In this document: piece by piece, positions 55,424-64,000 of the stretch | Layout of the letters: every line of letters begins with the position of its first letter | Position numbering within the stretch: the first letter of the stretch is position 1 | Source: Pseudomonas citri | Lineage (GTDB): Bacteria; Pseudomonadota; Gammaproteobacteria; Pseudomonadales; Pseudomonadaceae | Direction: 5' to 3' | Length of the DNA stretch: 64,000 nt | Assembly (NCBI RefSeq): GCF_025336485.1 | Contig: NZ_JAODAB010000026.1 | Span: forward strand, 1 to 64,000 | Notes under the pieces: generated by a model | Databases searched by the model: none | What the model saw: the letters and a program-made list of their open reading frames with translations, nothing else | What the model was told of the DNA's origin: nothing | Program-made: the position numbers and the translations under genes

Positions 55424-56689
55424 CTATCGATACACAGGATGACGACGGCACAACGTCACCACCTGTTCGCGCACCTGCCAGGCGACCCGCTCGCTGCCAC
55501 CGGACTCCAGTGCATCCAGCACATCACAGAGCCAACCGGCCAGTTGCTCGCACTCCGCCACGCCGAACCCGCGGGTGGTCACGGCCGGGGTGCCGATGCG
55601 CAGTCCCGAGGTCACGAACGGCGAACGCGGATCGTTTGGCACCGAGTTCTTGTTGGCCGTGATGTAGGCATCACTCAGCGCCGCATCAGCTTCCTTACCG
55701 GTGTAAGGCTTGTCGGACAGGTCGATCAACATCATATGGTTGTCAGTCCCCCCGGAGACGATCCTGTAGCCACGCCGTTGCAGCACGGCGGCCATGGCCC
55801 GGGCATTGATCACGACCTGCTGCTGATAGATTTTGAACCCGGGCGCCAGCGCTTCCTTGAAGGCAACGGCCTTGGCGGCGATCTGATGCATCAGCGGACC
55901 GCCCTGGACACCCGGGAATACCGCCGAGTCGAGTTTCTTGTAGAACGCCTCATCCTGGCCCTTGGACAGGATCAAACCGCCCCGTGGGCCGCGCAGGGTC
56001 TTGTGGGTGGTACTGGTGACGACATGAGCGTGGGGCAATGGATCCGGATACTCGCCCGCCGCCACCAGGCCGGCGACATGGGCCATGTCAACCCAGAAAA
56101 TCGCCCCGACCTTGTCGGCGATGGTGCGCATGCGGGCCCAGTCCTTGTAGCGGGAGTAGGCGGAAAAGCCACCAATCAGCATTTTCGGCCGGGTCTGCAG
56201 GGCGATGCGCTCCATCTCGTCGTAGTCGATCAGCCCGGTCTGCGGGTCGAGGCCGTAGGGAACGATCGTGTAGTGGCGGCCGGAGAAATTGACGGGATTG
56301 CCGTGGGTCAGATGACCACCCTGGGCCAGGTTCATCCCCATCACGGTGTCGCCCGGATTGATCAGGGCCAGGAACACCGCGGCATTGGCCTGGGCACCGG
56401 CATGCGGTTGGACGTTGGCGTAATCGCAATCGAACAGCGCCTTGACCCGTTCGATGGCCAGGCGTTCAGCCACGTCGACGTATTCACAGCCGCTGTAGTA
56501 ACGCTTGCCCGGATAACCTTCGGCGTACTTGTTGGTGAACACTGAGTTCTGTACCGCCATCACCAACGGGCTGGCGTAGTTTTCGGAAGCGATCAACTCG
56601 ACGTGATCTTCTTGGCGGCGCTCTTCGTCACGAACAGCCTTCGACAGATCGGCGTCGAAGGCGGCGAGGGTCAGGGAAGTGTCGTACAT
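55424..56689 (-). CDS. glyA: Serine hydroxymethyltransferase
   Basis: A PLP enzyme of 421 residues that interconverts serine and glycine with tetrahydrofolate. The start is MYDTSLTLAAF; the 20-codon upstream extension lacks family similarity. The PLP lysine is in VVTSTTHKTLRGPRGGLIL, and the N-terminal YASPLVMAVQ and EGYPGKRYYSGCEYVD segments are typical. It is downstream of yggS by 101 bases and opposite a MocR regulator, suggesting a PLP-responsive glyA isoform rather than the only housekeeping copy. Confidence 0.96.
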   Translation of the reverse strand: MYDTSLTLAAFDADLSKAVRDEERRQEDHVELIASENYASPLVMAVQNSVFTNKYAEGYPGKRYYSGCEYVDVAERLAIERVKALFDCDYANVQPHAGAQANAAVFLALINPGDTVMGMNLAQGGHLTHGNPVNFSGRHYTIVPYGLDPQTGLIDYDEMERIALQTRPKMLIGGFSAYSRYKDWARMRTIADKVGAIFWVDMAHVAGLVAAGEYPDPLPHAHVVTSTTHKTLRGPRGGLILSKGQDEAFYKKLDSAVFPGVQGGPLMHQIAAKAVAFKEALAPGFKIYQQQVVINARAMAAVLQRRGYRIVSGGTDNHMMLIDLSDKPYTGKEADAALSDAYITANKNSVPNDPRSPFVTSGLRIGTPAVTTRGFGVAECEQLAGWLCDVLDALESGGSERVAWQVREQVVTLCRRHPVYR

Positions 56690-56790
56690 GATGATTGGGT
56701 CCTGAAGGAGAAAATGGGCCGACTGCCATACCTGCCATGACAAAGCCACGCAGTTGCAGCCGGTCGTGAATCAAAAGCTCCGCGGAGGCG

Positions 56791-57609
56791 CTAGGGGCAG
56801 GCATCCGCCGTAGGCCAGTAATAGGCATCCGGCATGGCCCGGGCACCGAAAATGGCCTGGCCGACGCGCACCACGGTCGCACCTTCTTCGATGGCGATCT
56901 CGAAATCACCGGACATGCCCATGGACAGCTCCTCCAGCCCGATACCGGGCGGTGCGTCCTGGCGCAGGCGCTCACGCAGTTCACGCAGCCGCACGAAGCA
57001 CGGGCGGACCCGGCTGACGTCAGCCGAAAACAGGGCCAGCGTCATCAGGCCTTGCACCCGCAGCGCAGAGAACGCCGGCAGCGCACGCAAAAACCCGCCA
57101 ACGTCGTCCGGCGCCAGACCGTACTTGCTGACCTCCCCGGAGGTGTTGACCTGGACGAACACATCCAGCTGCCGACCTTCGATGTGCAGGCGACGATCCA
57201 GAGCCTCGGCCACCCGCAGGCTGTCCAGCGCCTGGAACTCGCTGGCGAAACGCGCCACCTGCTTGACTTTGTTGGTTTGCAGATGGCCGATGACCGACCA
57301 TTGCAGGTCAGTCAAATCGGCCATGGCTTCCCATTTGCGCTGCGCTTCCTGCACCTTGTTCTCGCCCAATAGCCGGCACCCGGCGGCATAGGCCATACGC
57401 AGGTGAGCTTCGTCGAAGGTCTTGCTCACGGGCAGCAGGCGCACACTCGCTGGATCACGACCGGCCCGCAGGCAAGCGCTGGCGATGCGCTGCTGCACGG
57501 CCGCCAGATTGCGGCGAAAGTCCTCGACGCTGTTGGCCTGCGGGTAGCGACCATGCTGCTCGTGCAGGGTCAGGGTGTCGGGGGCGACTTCATCCATTCG
57601 GGCTTGCAT
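56791..57609 (-). CDS. YggS/PROSC family PLP-homeostasis protein
   Basis: A 272-residue single-domain fold-type III PLP protein, longer than the usual ~230 through an N-terminal extension (~30 residues). The PLP lysine is in LLPVSKTFDEAHL; GENKVQEAQRKWE and LEELSMGMSGDFEIAIEEGATVVRVG-type C-terminal motifs match the family. Members keep PLP levels and 2-keto-acid pools balanced and have no firm catalytic activity. It lies upstream of glyA on the same strand and 92 bases from a divergent MocR gene. Confidence 0.9.
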   Translation of the reverse strand: MQARMDEVAPDTLTLHEQHGRYPQANSVEDFRRNLAAVQQRIASACLRAGRDPASVRLLPVSKTFDEAHLRMAYAAGCRLLGENKVQEAQRKWEAMADLTDLQWSVIGHLQTNKVKQVARFASEFQALDSLRVAEALDRRLHIEGRQLDVFVQVNTSGEVSKYGLAPDDVGGFLRALPAFSALRVQGLMTLALFSADVSRVRPCFVRLRELRERLRQDAPPGIGLEELSMGMSGDFEIAIEEGATVVRVGQAIFGARAMPDAYYWPTADACP

Positions 57610-57649
57610 CAGGTGGCGGCTCCTTGCAATAGCGATGGGCAGAGTCTAC

Positions 57650-57685
57650 GGATAAACTGGCCTGTCAGTTAAGGCCAATTTATCC
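57650..57685. promoter_or_regulatory. Palindromic operator between yggS-glyA and mocR
   Basis: GGATAAACTGGCC and GGCCAATTTATCC form 13-bp arms with one mismatch across a 10-base spacer, ending 16 bases before the mocR ATG and 40 bases before the yggS ATG. Position and symmetry mark it as the likely binding site of the adjacent MocR protein. Confidence 0.65.
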
Positions 57686-57701
57686 ATATGAGGCAGACCG
57701 C

Positions 57702-59219
57702 ATGACGAAGACCTTCGAGCTCGAAACGCTGAAGATACGACTCAACGATGCGGAGTTTCAGCGGCTGGATCTGCATCAGCGGATTCAGCGTGCCCTGTGT
57801 GCGCTGATCCTCGAGGGCGCCCTTGCCCCTGGCCTGAAGCTGCCGGCGACCCGGGTCCTGGCCAAGACGCTCGCCGTTGCCCGGGACACGGTGGAAAACG
57901 CCTATATGCAATTGCACCGCGATGGCTTCATCGTGCGGCGCGGGGGCTCGGGCAGCTATGTGTCCGAGACGATTGGCGCCGAATTGCGCGGGGCTGCGCG
58001 CCGCCGCATGAAACTGCCAGACACCCGGCGCAGCGAGACGACACCCGGATCGGGCTTGAGCCGGCGCGGCCGGATGATCTTCGACAGTGGCGGCGTCAAC
58101 GATCAACAAGTGATCAAGGCTTTTGCCACGGGGCTGCCGGAAACCCGCACCTTCCCCACCGAGCTATGGGAGCGCCTGCAACGCCAGGTCATGAAAGACT
58201 ATCGCGACAGCGTCCTGCTGCATGGCGACCCGCAAGGCGCCGAGCCTTTGCGCAAGGCGATCGCCACCTACTTGAACCTCGAACGCGGGGCCAAATGCTC
58301 CCCCGACCAGGTCTTGGTGTTGAGCAGCACTCGCCAGGCCCTGTTCCTGTGCGCGCAGTTACTCGTGGACGCCGGCAAACCGATCCTGCTGGAAAACCCG
58401 GGCTACTACGGCGCCAGAAAGGCGTTTGAAGCCGCCGAGGCCAAGATCGTACCCATTGACGTCGACGCACTGGGCATACGCACGGACCTGCTGCGGGCAG
58501 ACCGCAGCGGCGCCCATTGCGTGTATGTCACGCCTTCGCATCAATACCCCACCGGGGCGACCTTGTCGCTGGAACGCCGTCTCGAACTGATCAACTGGGC
58601 GAGCGAGCACGGCAAATGGATCATCGAGGACGACTACGACAGCGAGTTCCATTACGACGGACTGCCCACCGCGTGCGTGCAGGGCCTGGACCGGTACCAA
58701 CGCACGATTTACCTCGGCACCTTCAGCAAAACGCTCTCCCCAGGGCTGCGGATAGGCTATATGGTGCTCCCTTTCGAGCTGGTCAAAGCCTTCACCTACG
58801 CACGCAGCATCATGGACGGCCACACCCCGCAGATTCCCCAACTGACCCTGGCGCGCTTCATGGAGGACGGCCACTACAACGCCCATGTCCGGGCCATGCG
58901 CAAACTCTACGCCGGGCGCCGCACCACCCTGCTCGATGCCATCGGCAAGCACCTGAACGGCATCGCTACTGCCTTGCGCCCCCAAGGCGGGTTGCAGATT
59001 CCTTGCTTGCTGGCCGACGGCTGGTCTGAGGAAAAGACCATCCACCAGGCGGCTCTCGCGGGCGTGCAGCTCCCCGGTCTCAGTCGGCTCTACGCCGGCG
59101 AGCCGAAGCAACAAGGATGGCTATTGGGCTATTCGTCCCTGGCCGCCCATGAAATCGAAGCAGCCGTCCAGCGCCTGGCCCACGCGCTGGGCCGCCGCCC
59201 TTCTTCGATGGCCAGATAA
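57702..59219 (+). CDS. MocR/PdxR-like regulator
   Basis: A 505-residue MocR-type protein: GntR winged helix (residues ~25-95; LEGALAPGLKLPATRVLAKT then DTVENAYMQLHRDGFIVRRG) and an aminotransferase-like domain. The PLP lysine is in YLGTFSKTLSPGLRIGYM. ENPGYYGA and EDDYDSEFHYDG bind cofactor in relatives. It faces yggS-glyA, both PLP genes, so sensing of PLP or PLP-amino acid adducts to tune glycine/serine metabolism is a good inference. It is not the same subgroup as the regulator at 6903, which is shorter. Confidence 0.9.
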   Translation: MTKTFELETLKIRLNDAEFQRLDLHQRIQRALCALILEGALAPGLKLPATRVLAKTLAVARDTVENAYMQLHRDGFIVRRGGSGSYVSETIGAELRGAARRRMKLPDTRRSETTPGSGLSRRGRMIFDSGGVNDQQVIKAFATGLPETRTFPTELWERLQRQVMKDYRDSVLLHGDPQGAEPLRKAIATYLNLERGAKCSPDQVLVLSSTRQALFLCAQLLVDAGKPILLENPGYYGARKAFEAAEAKIVPIDVDALGIRTDLLRADRSGAHCVYVTPSHQYPTGATLSLERRLELINWASEHGKWIIEDDYDSEFHYDGLPTACVQGLDRYQRTIYLGTFSKTLSPGLRIGYMVLPFELVKAFTYARSIMDGHTPQIPQLTLARFMEDGHYNAHVRAMRKLYAGRRTTLLDAIGKHLNGIATALRPQGGLQIPCLLADGWSEEKTIHQAALAGVQLPGLSRLYAGEPKQQGWLLGYSSLAAHEIEAAVQRLAHALGRRPSSMAR

Positions 59220-59388
59220 GCCTGCCCGAGGTCGCTACCGGAACAATAATCCGGCGCCAAAAAGGCATTATGGTCCGGATCCTGCTTTCTTTTTCCTATA
59301 ACCCCAGCTGTCACATGCGCGTCACGGCCCTGCCGCAAGCTGGTGCTGTCCGTCACGAACAGCTTTTCATAACAACAAGGACGAAGGT

Positions 59389-59583
59389 ATGCCCACGCAA
59401 AACCCCCATCACATTGTTGGTCTGTGCACGTCCAGCAAGGTGTACAACGCGCTGACAGAGCTCAAGCAGCTGGAAGGCCATCGCAGCGCCAAATACCTTT
59501 CCCTGCTGACCGAAAGGCTGGTTCGCAAGGGCTTGCTCAACGAGCAGGAAGTGGTGCACATGCTCGATCGGGTCGTCGACTGA
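59389..59583 (+). CDS. Small hypothetical protein
   Basis: A 64-residue soluble protein, helical in its second half (SAKYLSLLTERLVRKGLLNEQEVVHMLDRVVD). ACAAGGACGAAGGT precedes the ATG, a good ribosome-binding site. The family is unknown. The region upstream (59220-59388) is where its promoter must be. Confidence 0.6.
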   Translation: MPTQNPHHIVGLCTSSKVYNALTELKQLEGHRSAKYLSLLTERLVRKGLLNEQEVVHMLDRVVD

Positions 59584-59671
59584 GGGGCGTCGATTCCTAC
59601 TATCGAGGTTGTTGATTTTTCGTCACCACGGTTGAGTCGTAAGGTAACCCCATCGCCCGATGGAGGTTCCC

Positions 59672-59854
59672 ATGCCCAAGATTCAAATCATGTCTGTCAT
59701 TGGCAGCGCCGTTCCCGCCCCTCTCAGGGAGCGCGGACTGCTGGCCTGCTGGTATCTGGTGCACGATGGCGTGACCATCAGCGGCCCATTGACCTCACTA
59801 CCCGCCGCGCAAGCCATGTCGCAACGTATTGGTCCTTATCTATTGACGGCCTAA
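59672..59854 (+). CDS. Small hypothetical protein
   Basis: A 60-residue protein beginning MPKIQIMSVIGSAVPAPLRERG, with TGGAGG five bases before the ATG; an upstream in-frame ATG four codons earlier overlaps this site and is rejected. It has the short beta-strand/turn pattern ACWYLVHDGVTISGPLTSLPAAQAM. No family is recognised. It is 88 bases after the preceding small gene on the same strand. Confidence 0.6.
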   Translation: MPKIQIMSVIGSAVPAPLRERGLLACWYLVHDGVTISGPLTSLPAAQAMSQRIGPYLLTA

Positions 59855-60029
59855 AACAGGTTCACCCGGGGCCTATGCTCGACAAACAGCCTCCAGCAGG
59901 CGCAATGAACATTAGTCCGCCGTGACTCGCCGGAGTGCCGTCGCGTTTCCCCTGCGGCATTGACCGAGATCAATAATCGCAGGCCGTTCATGTCGTAATC
60001 TCGCCGCCTTTTGCGATCCGAACGCCATC

Positions 60030-61367
60030 ATGACTCTCGCCGCCCCCGAACTTCTCGCCCCCGCCGGCACCCTGAAAAACATGCGCTACGCCTTCGCCTA
60101 CGGTGCCGATGCGGTGTACGCCGGTCAGCCGCGCTACAGCTTGCGGGTGCGCAACAATGAATTCGACCACGCCAACCTGGCCCTGGGGATCCGCGAGGCC
60201 CAGGCGATGGGCAAGCGTTTCTACGTGGTGGTGAACATTGCCCCGCACAACGCCAAGCTGCGCACCTTCCTCAAGGACCTGGAGCCGGTGATCGCCATGG
60301 CCCCGGACGCGCTGATCATGTCCGATCCGGGGCTGATCATGCTGGTTCGCCGGCATTTCCCGCAGATGCCGATCCACCTGTCGGTACAAGCCAACACCGT
60401 GAACTGGGCCAGCGTCGAGTTCTGGCAACAGCAGGGCCTGAGCCGGATCATCCTGTCCCGGGAGCTGTCCCTGGAAGAAATCGCCGAGATCCGCGAACAG
60501 GTGCCAGCCATGGAGCTGGAGGTGTTCGTCCACGGTGCGCTGTGCATGGCCTATTCCGGGCGCTGCCTGCTGTCCGGCTATTTGAACAAGCGCGATGCCA
60601 ACCAGGGCAGTTGCACCAATGCCTGCCGCTGGAAGTACTCGGCGCAACCGGCGGTGGAAAATGCCGTGGGCGATATCGTGCACACCTATCAGCCCGAACC
60701 GACCCTCGGCCTCGGCGCCCCCACCGACCAGGTGTTCCTGCTCCAGGAAGCCAACCGCCCGGACGAATCCATGCCGGCCTTCGAAGACGAACATGGCACC
60801 TACATCATGAACGCCAAGGACCTGCGGGCCGTGCAGCACGTCGAACGGCTGGCGCGCATGGGTGTGCACTCCTTGAAGATCGAAGGCCGGACCAAGTCGC
60901 ACTTTTACTGCGCGCGCACCACCCAGGTGTATCGCCGGGCCATCGATGACGCCGTGGCCGGTCGGGAGTTCGACCGCAGCCTGATGAACGATCTGGAGTC
61001 CCTGGCCCAGCGCGGCTACACCGAAGGCTTTCTACGGCGTCATGTGCATGATGAATATCAGAACTACCAGAACGGCAGCTCCGTGTCGGAGCGCCAGCAG
61101 TTCGTCGGCGAACTGACCGGCGAACGGCGCGAGCGCCTGGCCGAGGTGCGGGTGAAGAACCGCTTCCAGCTGGGCGATCACATCGAGCTGATGACACCCC
61201 AGGGCAACTTTCACTTCGACCTGCATCAGTTGCAGGACGCCAAGGGTCAAAGCATCGAGGTGGCGCCGGGGGATGGGCATGTGGTCTACGTGCCGATCCC
61301 GGATGCAGTGGATTTGCGGTTCGGGTTGTTGATGAAGGATGTGCGCGAGTTGCCTACCGGACCATGA
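60030..61367 (+). CDS. yegQ: U32-family tRNA hydroxylation protein (YegQ/TrhP)
   Basis: A 445-residue protein of the peptidase U32 family, in which YegQ/TrhP is needed for prephenate-dependent 5-hydroxyuridine formation at position 34 of tRNAs. The family signature ELEVFVHGALCMAYSGRCLLS is at residues ~163-183, and further cysteines in GSCTNACRWKYS may hold an iron-sulfur cluster. The N-terminus LLAPAGTLKNMRYAFAYGAD is typical. Proteolysis is not expected despite the family name. It stands alone. Confidence 0.9.
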   Translation: MTLAAPELLAPAGTLKNMRYAFAYGADAVYAGQPRYSLRVRNNEFDHANLALGIREAQAMGKRFYVVVNIAPHNAKLRTFLKDLEPVIAMAPDALIMSDPGLIMLVRRHFPQMPIHLSVQANTVNWASVEFWQQQGLSRIILSRELSLEEIAEIREQVPAMELEVFVHGALCMAYSGRCLLSGYLNKRDANQGSCTNACRWKYSAQPAVENAVGDIVHTYQPEPTLGLGAPTDQVFLLQEANRPDESMPAFEDEHGTYIMNAKDLRAVQHVERLARMGVHSLKIEGRTKSHFYCARTTQVYRRAIDDAVAGREFDRSLMNDLESLAQRGYTEGFLRRHVHDEYQNYQNGSSVSERQQFVGELTGERRERLAEVRVKNRFQLGDHIELMTPQGNFHFDLHQLQDAKGQSIEVAPGDGHVVYVPIPDAVDLRFGLLMKDVRELPTGP

Positions 61368-61370
61368 AAC

Positions 61371-61400
61371 TGTGGCGAGGGGATTTATCTCGTCACCACA
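61371..61400. repeat. REP-like element
   Basis: TGTGGcgaggGGAT...ATCTCGTCACCACA, a degenerate inverted repeat closely related to the hairpin at 24154, just after the yegQ stop. Confidence 0.5.
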
Positions 61401-61435
61401 ATGAGGCATGACTTGAGTGGGTGGCCCCCTTGCGA

Positions 61436-61539
61436 CAGGAACTGCCGAAGGCTGCGATCCTCCCCTCCCGATAGGGCCCGGTTGCCCGGGCGTTACCTCT
61501 GGATCGAGAGCGAAAGATCGCAGCCTTCGGCAGCTCCTG
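61436..61539. repeat. REP doublet (REPIN-like) inverted repeat
   Basis: CAGGAACTGCCGAAGGCTGC followed by GATC (61436-61459) and its complement (61516-61539, one mismatch) flank a 56-base centre that itself contains GGGCCCGGTTGCCCGGG. The two inward-facing copies form a REPIN-type unit. Confidence 0.8.
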
Positions 61540-61553
61540 CGCAACGTGCCGGA

Positions 61554-63233
61554 TCAGATCCGGAACTGCCCCACCAGCTTGCCCAGGCGCTGGCCCAGGT
61601 CGGCCAGGCTGCGGGAGGTCTGGGCGCCGAGCTGGGTTTCGTCGGCGACGCTGTCCACCGCCACGGCAATCTGATGCACGCTGCGGTTGATTTCTTCAGC
61701 CACGGCAGTCTGCTCCTCGGCGGCGCTGGCGATCTGGGCGTTCATCGAGTTGATGGTGCCGATCAGTTGCGCCATGGTATCCAGGGACGCCCCGGCCTCG
61801 TTGGCCCGCACGGACGTGCCGTCGCCCGCTTCGCTGGAGCGGCGCATCGCCTCCACCGCGGCATAGGTGCCCGATTGCAGGCGGTCGATCATCCCCTGGA
61901 TTTCCTGGGTGCTCTGCTGGGTCCGGCTGGCCAGGGCTCGCACCTCATCGGCCACCACCGCAAAACCACGCCCCGCCTCACCGGCCCGCGCAGCCTCGAT
62001 GGCAGCGTTGAGGGCCAGCAGGTTGGTCTGTTCGGCAATCGAGCGGATCACCCCCAGCACACTGACAATCGAGGCCACGTCCTGCTGCAAGCTGTCCAGG
62101 GATACGCCGCTGCTGCGAATGTCCTCCACCAATGCATGGATCTGCTGGATGCTGCCAGCCACCACGCGTTTGGCCGACTGGCCCTCTTCGTCGGTCTGCT
62201 GGGCCGCGACCGCGGCACCTTGGGCACTGCGGGCCACTTCCTGGGCCGCCGAAGACATCTCGTTGATCGCCGTCGCCACCTGGTCGGTTTCGTGGCGCTG
62301 GCGCTCCATGGCCTGCTCGGAGCGCTGGGCTTGCTCGGAAACCTGCGTCACCAGCCCGGTCAACTGTGAAGTCATCTCGGTGATCTGCCGCACCAGGCCG
62401 TGGATCTTGTCGACGAAGCGGTTGAACGAACCGGCCAGTTGACCCAGTTCATCCTGGCTGGTGATCGCCAGGCGCCGGGTCAGGTCACCCTCGCCCGCCG
62501 CGATGTCATCGAGGTTGTCTTTCATCAGGTGCAACGGCCGCAGGATGGTATTGGCCAGCAACACCCCCACCACCGCGATCACCAGCAGGACCACAGCAGC
62601 AATGCCGACAATGCTCAGGATCACCCCTTGCACCCGCTCATGGACCTTGCCTTCCACCAGGGCCACCTGGGCTTCGATGCCGTCCAGGTTGACCGAGCTG
62701 CCGACCGCCATGTCCCACTTGGACAGGTATTCGGTGTAGCCGAGCTTGGGCACCAGGTCCTTGCTGTTGGGCAGCGGCGAGCTGTATTCGAGGTAGTGAG
62801 TACCGTCCTTGGCGACTTTCACCAGGTCACGGTTGACGTAGACCCCGTTCGGGTCGCGGTTTTCCTTGAAGCTCTTGCCTACGCCGTCGGGGCTATTGGC
62901 CTTGAACAGGCGCACGGTCTCGGAATCGTAGCCAAAGAAATAGCCGTCCTTGCCGTAGCTGATGTTGGACAGCAACTTGATCGCCTCGGCCCGTGCCGCA
63001 AGGTCACCGGGGGCCGCGGCATCGTACAGCGGCTTGATGGCGGTCAGGCCCACCGCAACGTAGCTCTGCAACGTCGCCTTGGCCTCGGCCAGCAAGCGCT
63101 CGCGGGTCTGCTGGACCTCTTTACTGGCCTGTTCCTTCAAGATGAACGCCGTGGTCAGGCTGATGACCACCGCGGAGAGCAATACCGGAAGTATCGCCAG
63201 GGACAGGACTTTTGCCTTCAAGCTCAGGCGCAT
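61554..63233 (-). CDS. Methyl-accepting chemotaxis protein with Cache sensor
   Basis: A 559-residue chemoreceptor. TM1 (KVLSLAILPVLLSAVVISLTT, ~8-30), a single-Cache periplasmic sensor (~40-190; DGYFFGYDSETVRLF, PDGVGKSFKENRDPNGVYV), TM2 (~205-230), HAMP (~230-285) and a cytoplasmic signalling hairpin (~300-555; AARAGEAGRGFAVVADEVRALA) follow in order. No CheR-tethering pentapeptide is present (ends LVGQFRI). The sensor type often binds small organic acids or pyruvate-like ligands, but the ligand is unknown. The ATG at 63231-63233 has AAGAG upstream. Confidence 0.93.
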   Translation of the reverse strand: MRLSLKAKVLSLAILPVLLSAVVISLTTAFILKEQASKEVQQTRERLLAEAKATLQSYVAVGLTAIKPLYDAAAPGDLAARAEAIKLLSNISYGKDGYFFGYDSETVRLFKANSPDGVGKSFKENRDPNGVYVNRDLVKVAKDGTHYLEYSSPLPNSKDLVPKLGYTEYLSKWDMAVGSSVNLDGIEAQVALVEGKVHERVQGVILSIVGIAAVVLLVIAVVGVLLANTILRPLHLMKDNLDDIAAGEGDLTRRLAITSQDELGQLAGSFNRFVDKIHGLVRQITEMTSQLTGLVTQVSEQAQRSEQAMERQRHETDQVATAINEMSSAAQEVARSAQGAAVAAQQTDEEGQSAKRVVAGSIQQIHALVEDIRSSGVSLDSLQQDVASIVSVLGVIRSIAEQTNLLALNAAIEAARAGEAGRGFAVVADEVRALASRTQQSTQEIQGMIDRLQSGTYAAVEAMRRSSEAGDGTSVRANEAGASLDTMAQLIGTINSMNAQIASAAEEQTAVAEEINRSVHQIAVAVDSVADETQLGAQTSRSLADLGQRLGKLVGQFRI

Positions 63234-63348
63234 GCTGTTCACTCTTGTTGGTGTTATTGGCGTGGTTAGCTGTATTAACGGCAGCGCACGGCAAAACTGT
63301 AGGCCAAGGTGAAGGGGCAGCCGACGAACTGCTGAGCTTCAGGGCCTC

Positions 63349-63370
63349 ATCGCGAGCAGGCTCGCGATGA
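63349..63370. repeat. REP hairpin
   Basis: CATCGCGAGC-AG-GCTCGCGATG, a perfect 10-bp stem between the antiporter and chemoreceptor genes. Confidence 0.65.
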
Positions 63371-63386
63371 AGTCGACGCGGTCGAA

Positions 63387-64000
63387 CTACAACACCATCG
63401 CCGCCACCCAGCCGAACGCCAGCAGCGGCAGGTTGTAGTGGATGAAGGTGGGGACCACGGTGTCCCAGATGTGGTGATGCTGGCCATCGATGTTCAGGCC
63501 GGAGGTCGGGCCCAGGGTCGAGTCCGACGCCGGGGAGCCGGCATCGCCCAAGGCGCCGGCGGTGCCGACGATACAGACGATGGCCACCGGGCTGAAACCC
63601 AGTTGCAGGCACAGGGGCACGAAAATGGTCGCCAGGATCGGCACCGTGGAGAACGACGAGCCGATGCCCATGGTCACCAGCAGCCCCACCAGCAACATCA
63701 TCAGCGCGCCAATGCCTTTGTTATGACCGATCCAGGCCGCCGAGGCCTGCACTAGGCTCTGGACTTCACCGGTCGCCTTCATCACTTGGGCGAACCCCGA
63801 AGCAGCGATCATGATGAAGCCGATCATCGCCATCATCTTCATGCCTTCGGTGAACAGGTCGTCGGTCTCACGCCAACGCACGATCCCCGACAGCGAGAAG
63901 ATCAGGAACCCCACCAGCGCGCCAATGATCATCGAATCCACCAGCAGCTGGACCGCGAATGCCGCCGCCACGGCAAACCCGGCGACCATCAGGCTCAGCG
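63387..64000 (-). CDS. Na+/H+-antiporter-family protein (partial)
   Basis: The C-terminal ~204 residues of a polytopic transporter whose start lies beyond the window; the frame remains open to the last base. Five to six hydrophobic segments are visible. The loop SSFSTVPILATIFVPLC and GDAGSPASDSTLGPTSGLN resemble the NhaC-like Na_H_antiporter group. It exchanges Na+ for H+ or another solute at the inner membrane, and the true substrate is uncertain. It ends 17 bases from a REP hairpin. Confidence 0.8.
   Translation of the reverse strand, partial: LSLMVAGFAVAAAFAVQLLVDSMIIGALVGFLIFSLSGIVRWRETDDLFTEGMKMMAMIGFIMIAASGFAQVMKATGEVQSLVQASAAWIGHNKGIGALMMLLVGLLVTMGIGSSFSTVPILATIFVPLCLQLGFSPVAIVCIVGTAGALGDAGSPASDSTLGPTSGLNIDGQHHHIWDTVVPTFIHYNLPLLAFGWVAAMVL

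Noticed and set aside
63234..63310. FliA promoter for the chemoreceptor (GCCGTTAA on the minus strand)
   Set aside because: The -10-like element is there but no TAAA-type -35 at the right distance.

Overview
The window looks like core chromosome of a Pseudomonas, most likely of the P. fluorescens group. The protein sequences are Pseudomonas-like. The gene order SDR-metZ-purF-cvpA-SPOR-folC-accD-trpF-truA-fimV-usg-asd-leuB-methyltransferase-leuD-leuC-LysR, with gltX, uvrB and an aminotransferase further on, is what I recall from Pseudomonas chromosomes. Short REP-type hairpins typical of fluorescent pseudomonads sit between genes. This is a reading of the sequence, without database comparison.

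Layout. 1-3.9 kb: small envelope genes (an alpha/beta-hydrolase lipoprotein, a zinc-ribbon membrane protein, two further lipoproteins). 3.98-4.06 kb: tRNA-Val(GAC). 4.2-10.3 kb: an amino-acid/amine oxidase, a divergent MocR regulator facing VOC-lysE genes across a palindromic operator, and a three-domain flavin/iron-sulfur fusion oxidoreductase. 10.6-11 kb: tRNA-Asp, tRNA-Asp, tRNA-Val(TAC). 11.1-29.5 kb: a long minus-strand block of central metabolism (methionine, purine, folate, fatty acid, tryptophan, lysine/threonine and leucine synthesis) plus the polar hub protein FimV. 29.6-38 kb: the leu-linked LysR, a five-PAS GGDEF-EAL protein, the heat-shock gene ibpA with a readable sigma-32 promoter and ROSE-type RNA thermometer, dusC, a thioesterase, a hydrolase and a TetR regulator. 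37.7-38.2 kb: a tandemly duplicated tRNA-Glu/tRNA-Ala pair. 38.4-43.5 kb: gltX, uvrB and an aromatic/aspartate aminotransferase.

The most interesting part is 43.7-55.3 kb. A tRNA-Asn gene is followed by a P4-type tyrosine integrase, and the 3' end of the tRNA plus 17 further bases recurs exactly (40 bp) at 55285-55324. The direct repeats bound an 11.6-kb genomic island. Its cargo is a metabolic module: a DSD1/3-hydroxyaspartate-aldolase-type PLP enzyme, a threonine-dehydratase-fold PLP enzyme, an ornithine-cyclodeaminase/mu-crystallin-type reductase, a dicarboxylate/amino-acid:cation symporter, a periplasmic type II asparaginase, a RidA imine deaminase and an RraA-fold protein, with a LysR and a YheO/DauR-type regulator. 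Three of these families are those of BhcC, BhcB and BhcD of the beta-hydroxyaspartate cycle. BhcA is missing from the island, so I infer a variant catabolic module for aspartate, asparagine and hydroxyaspartate, probably not the full glyoxylate-assimilating cycle.

Right of the island (55.4-64 kb) the core chromosome resumes with glyA-yggS facing a second MocR regulator across another palindrome, two small conserved-looking proteins, a U32-family tRNA hydroxylation protein, a Cache-domain chemoreceptor and the 3' part of a Na+/H+-antiporter-family gene that runs off the window.
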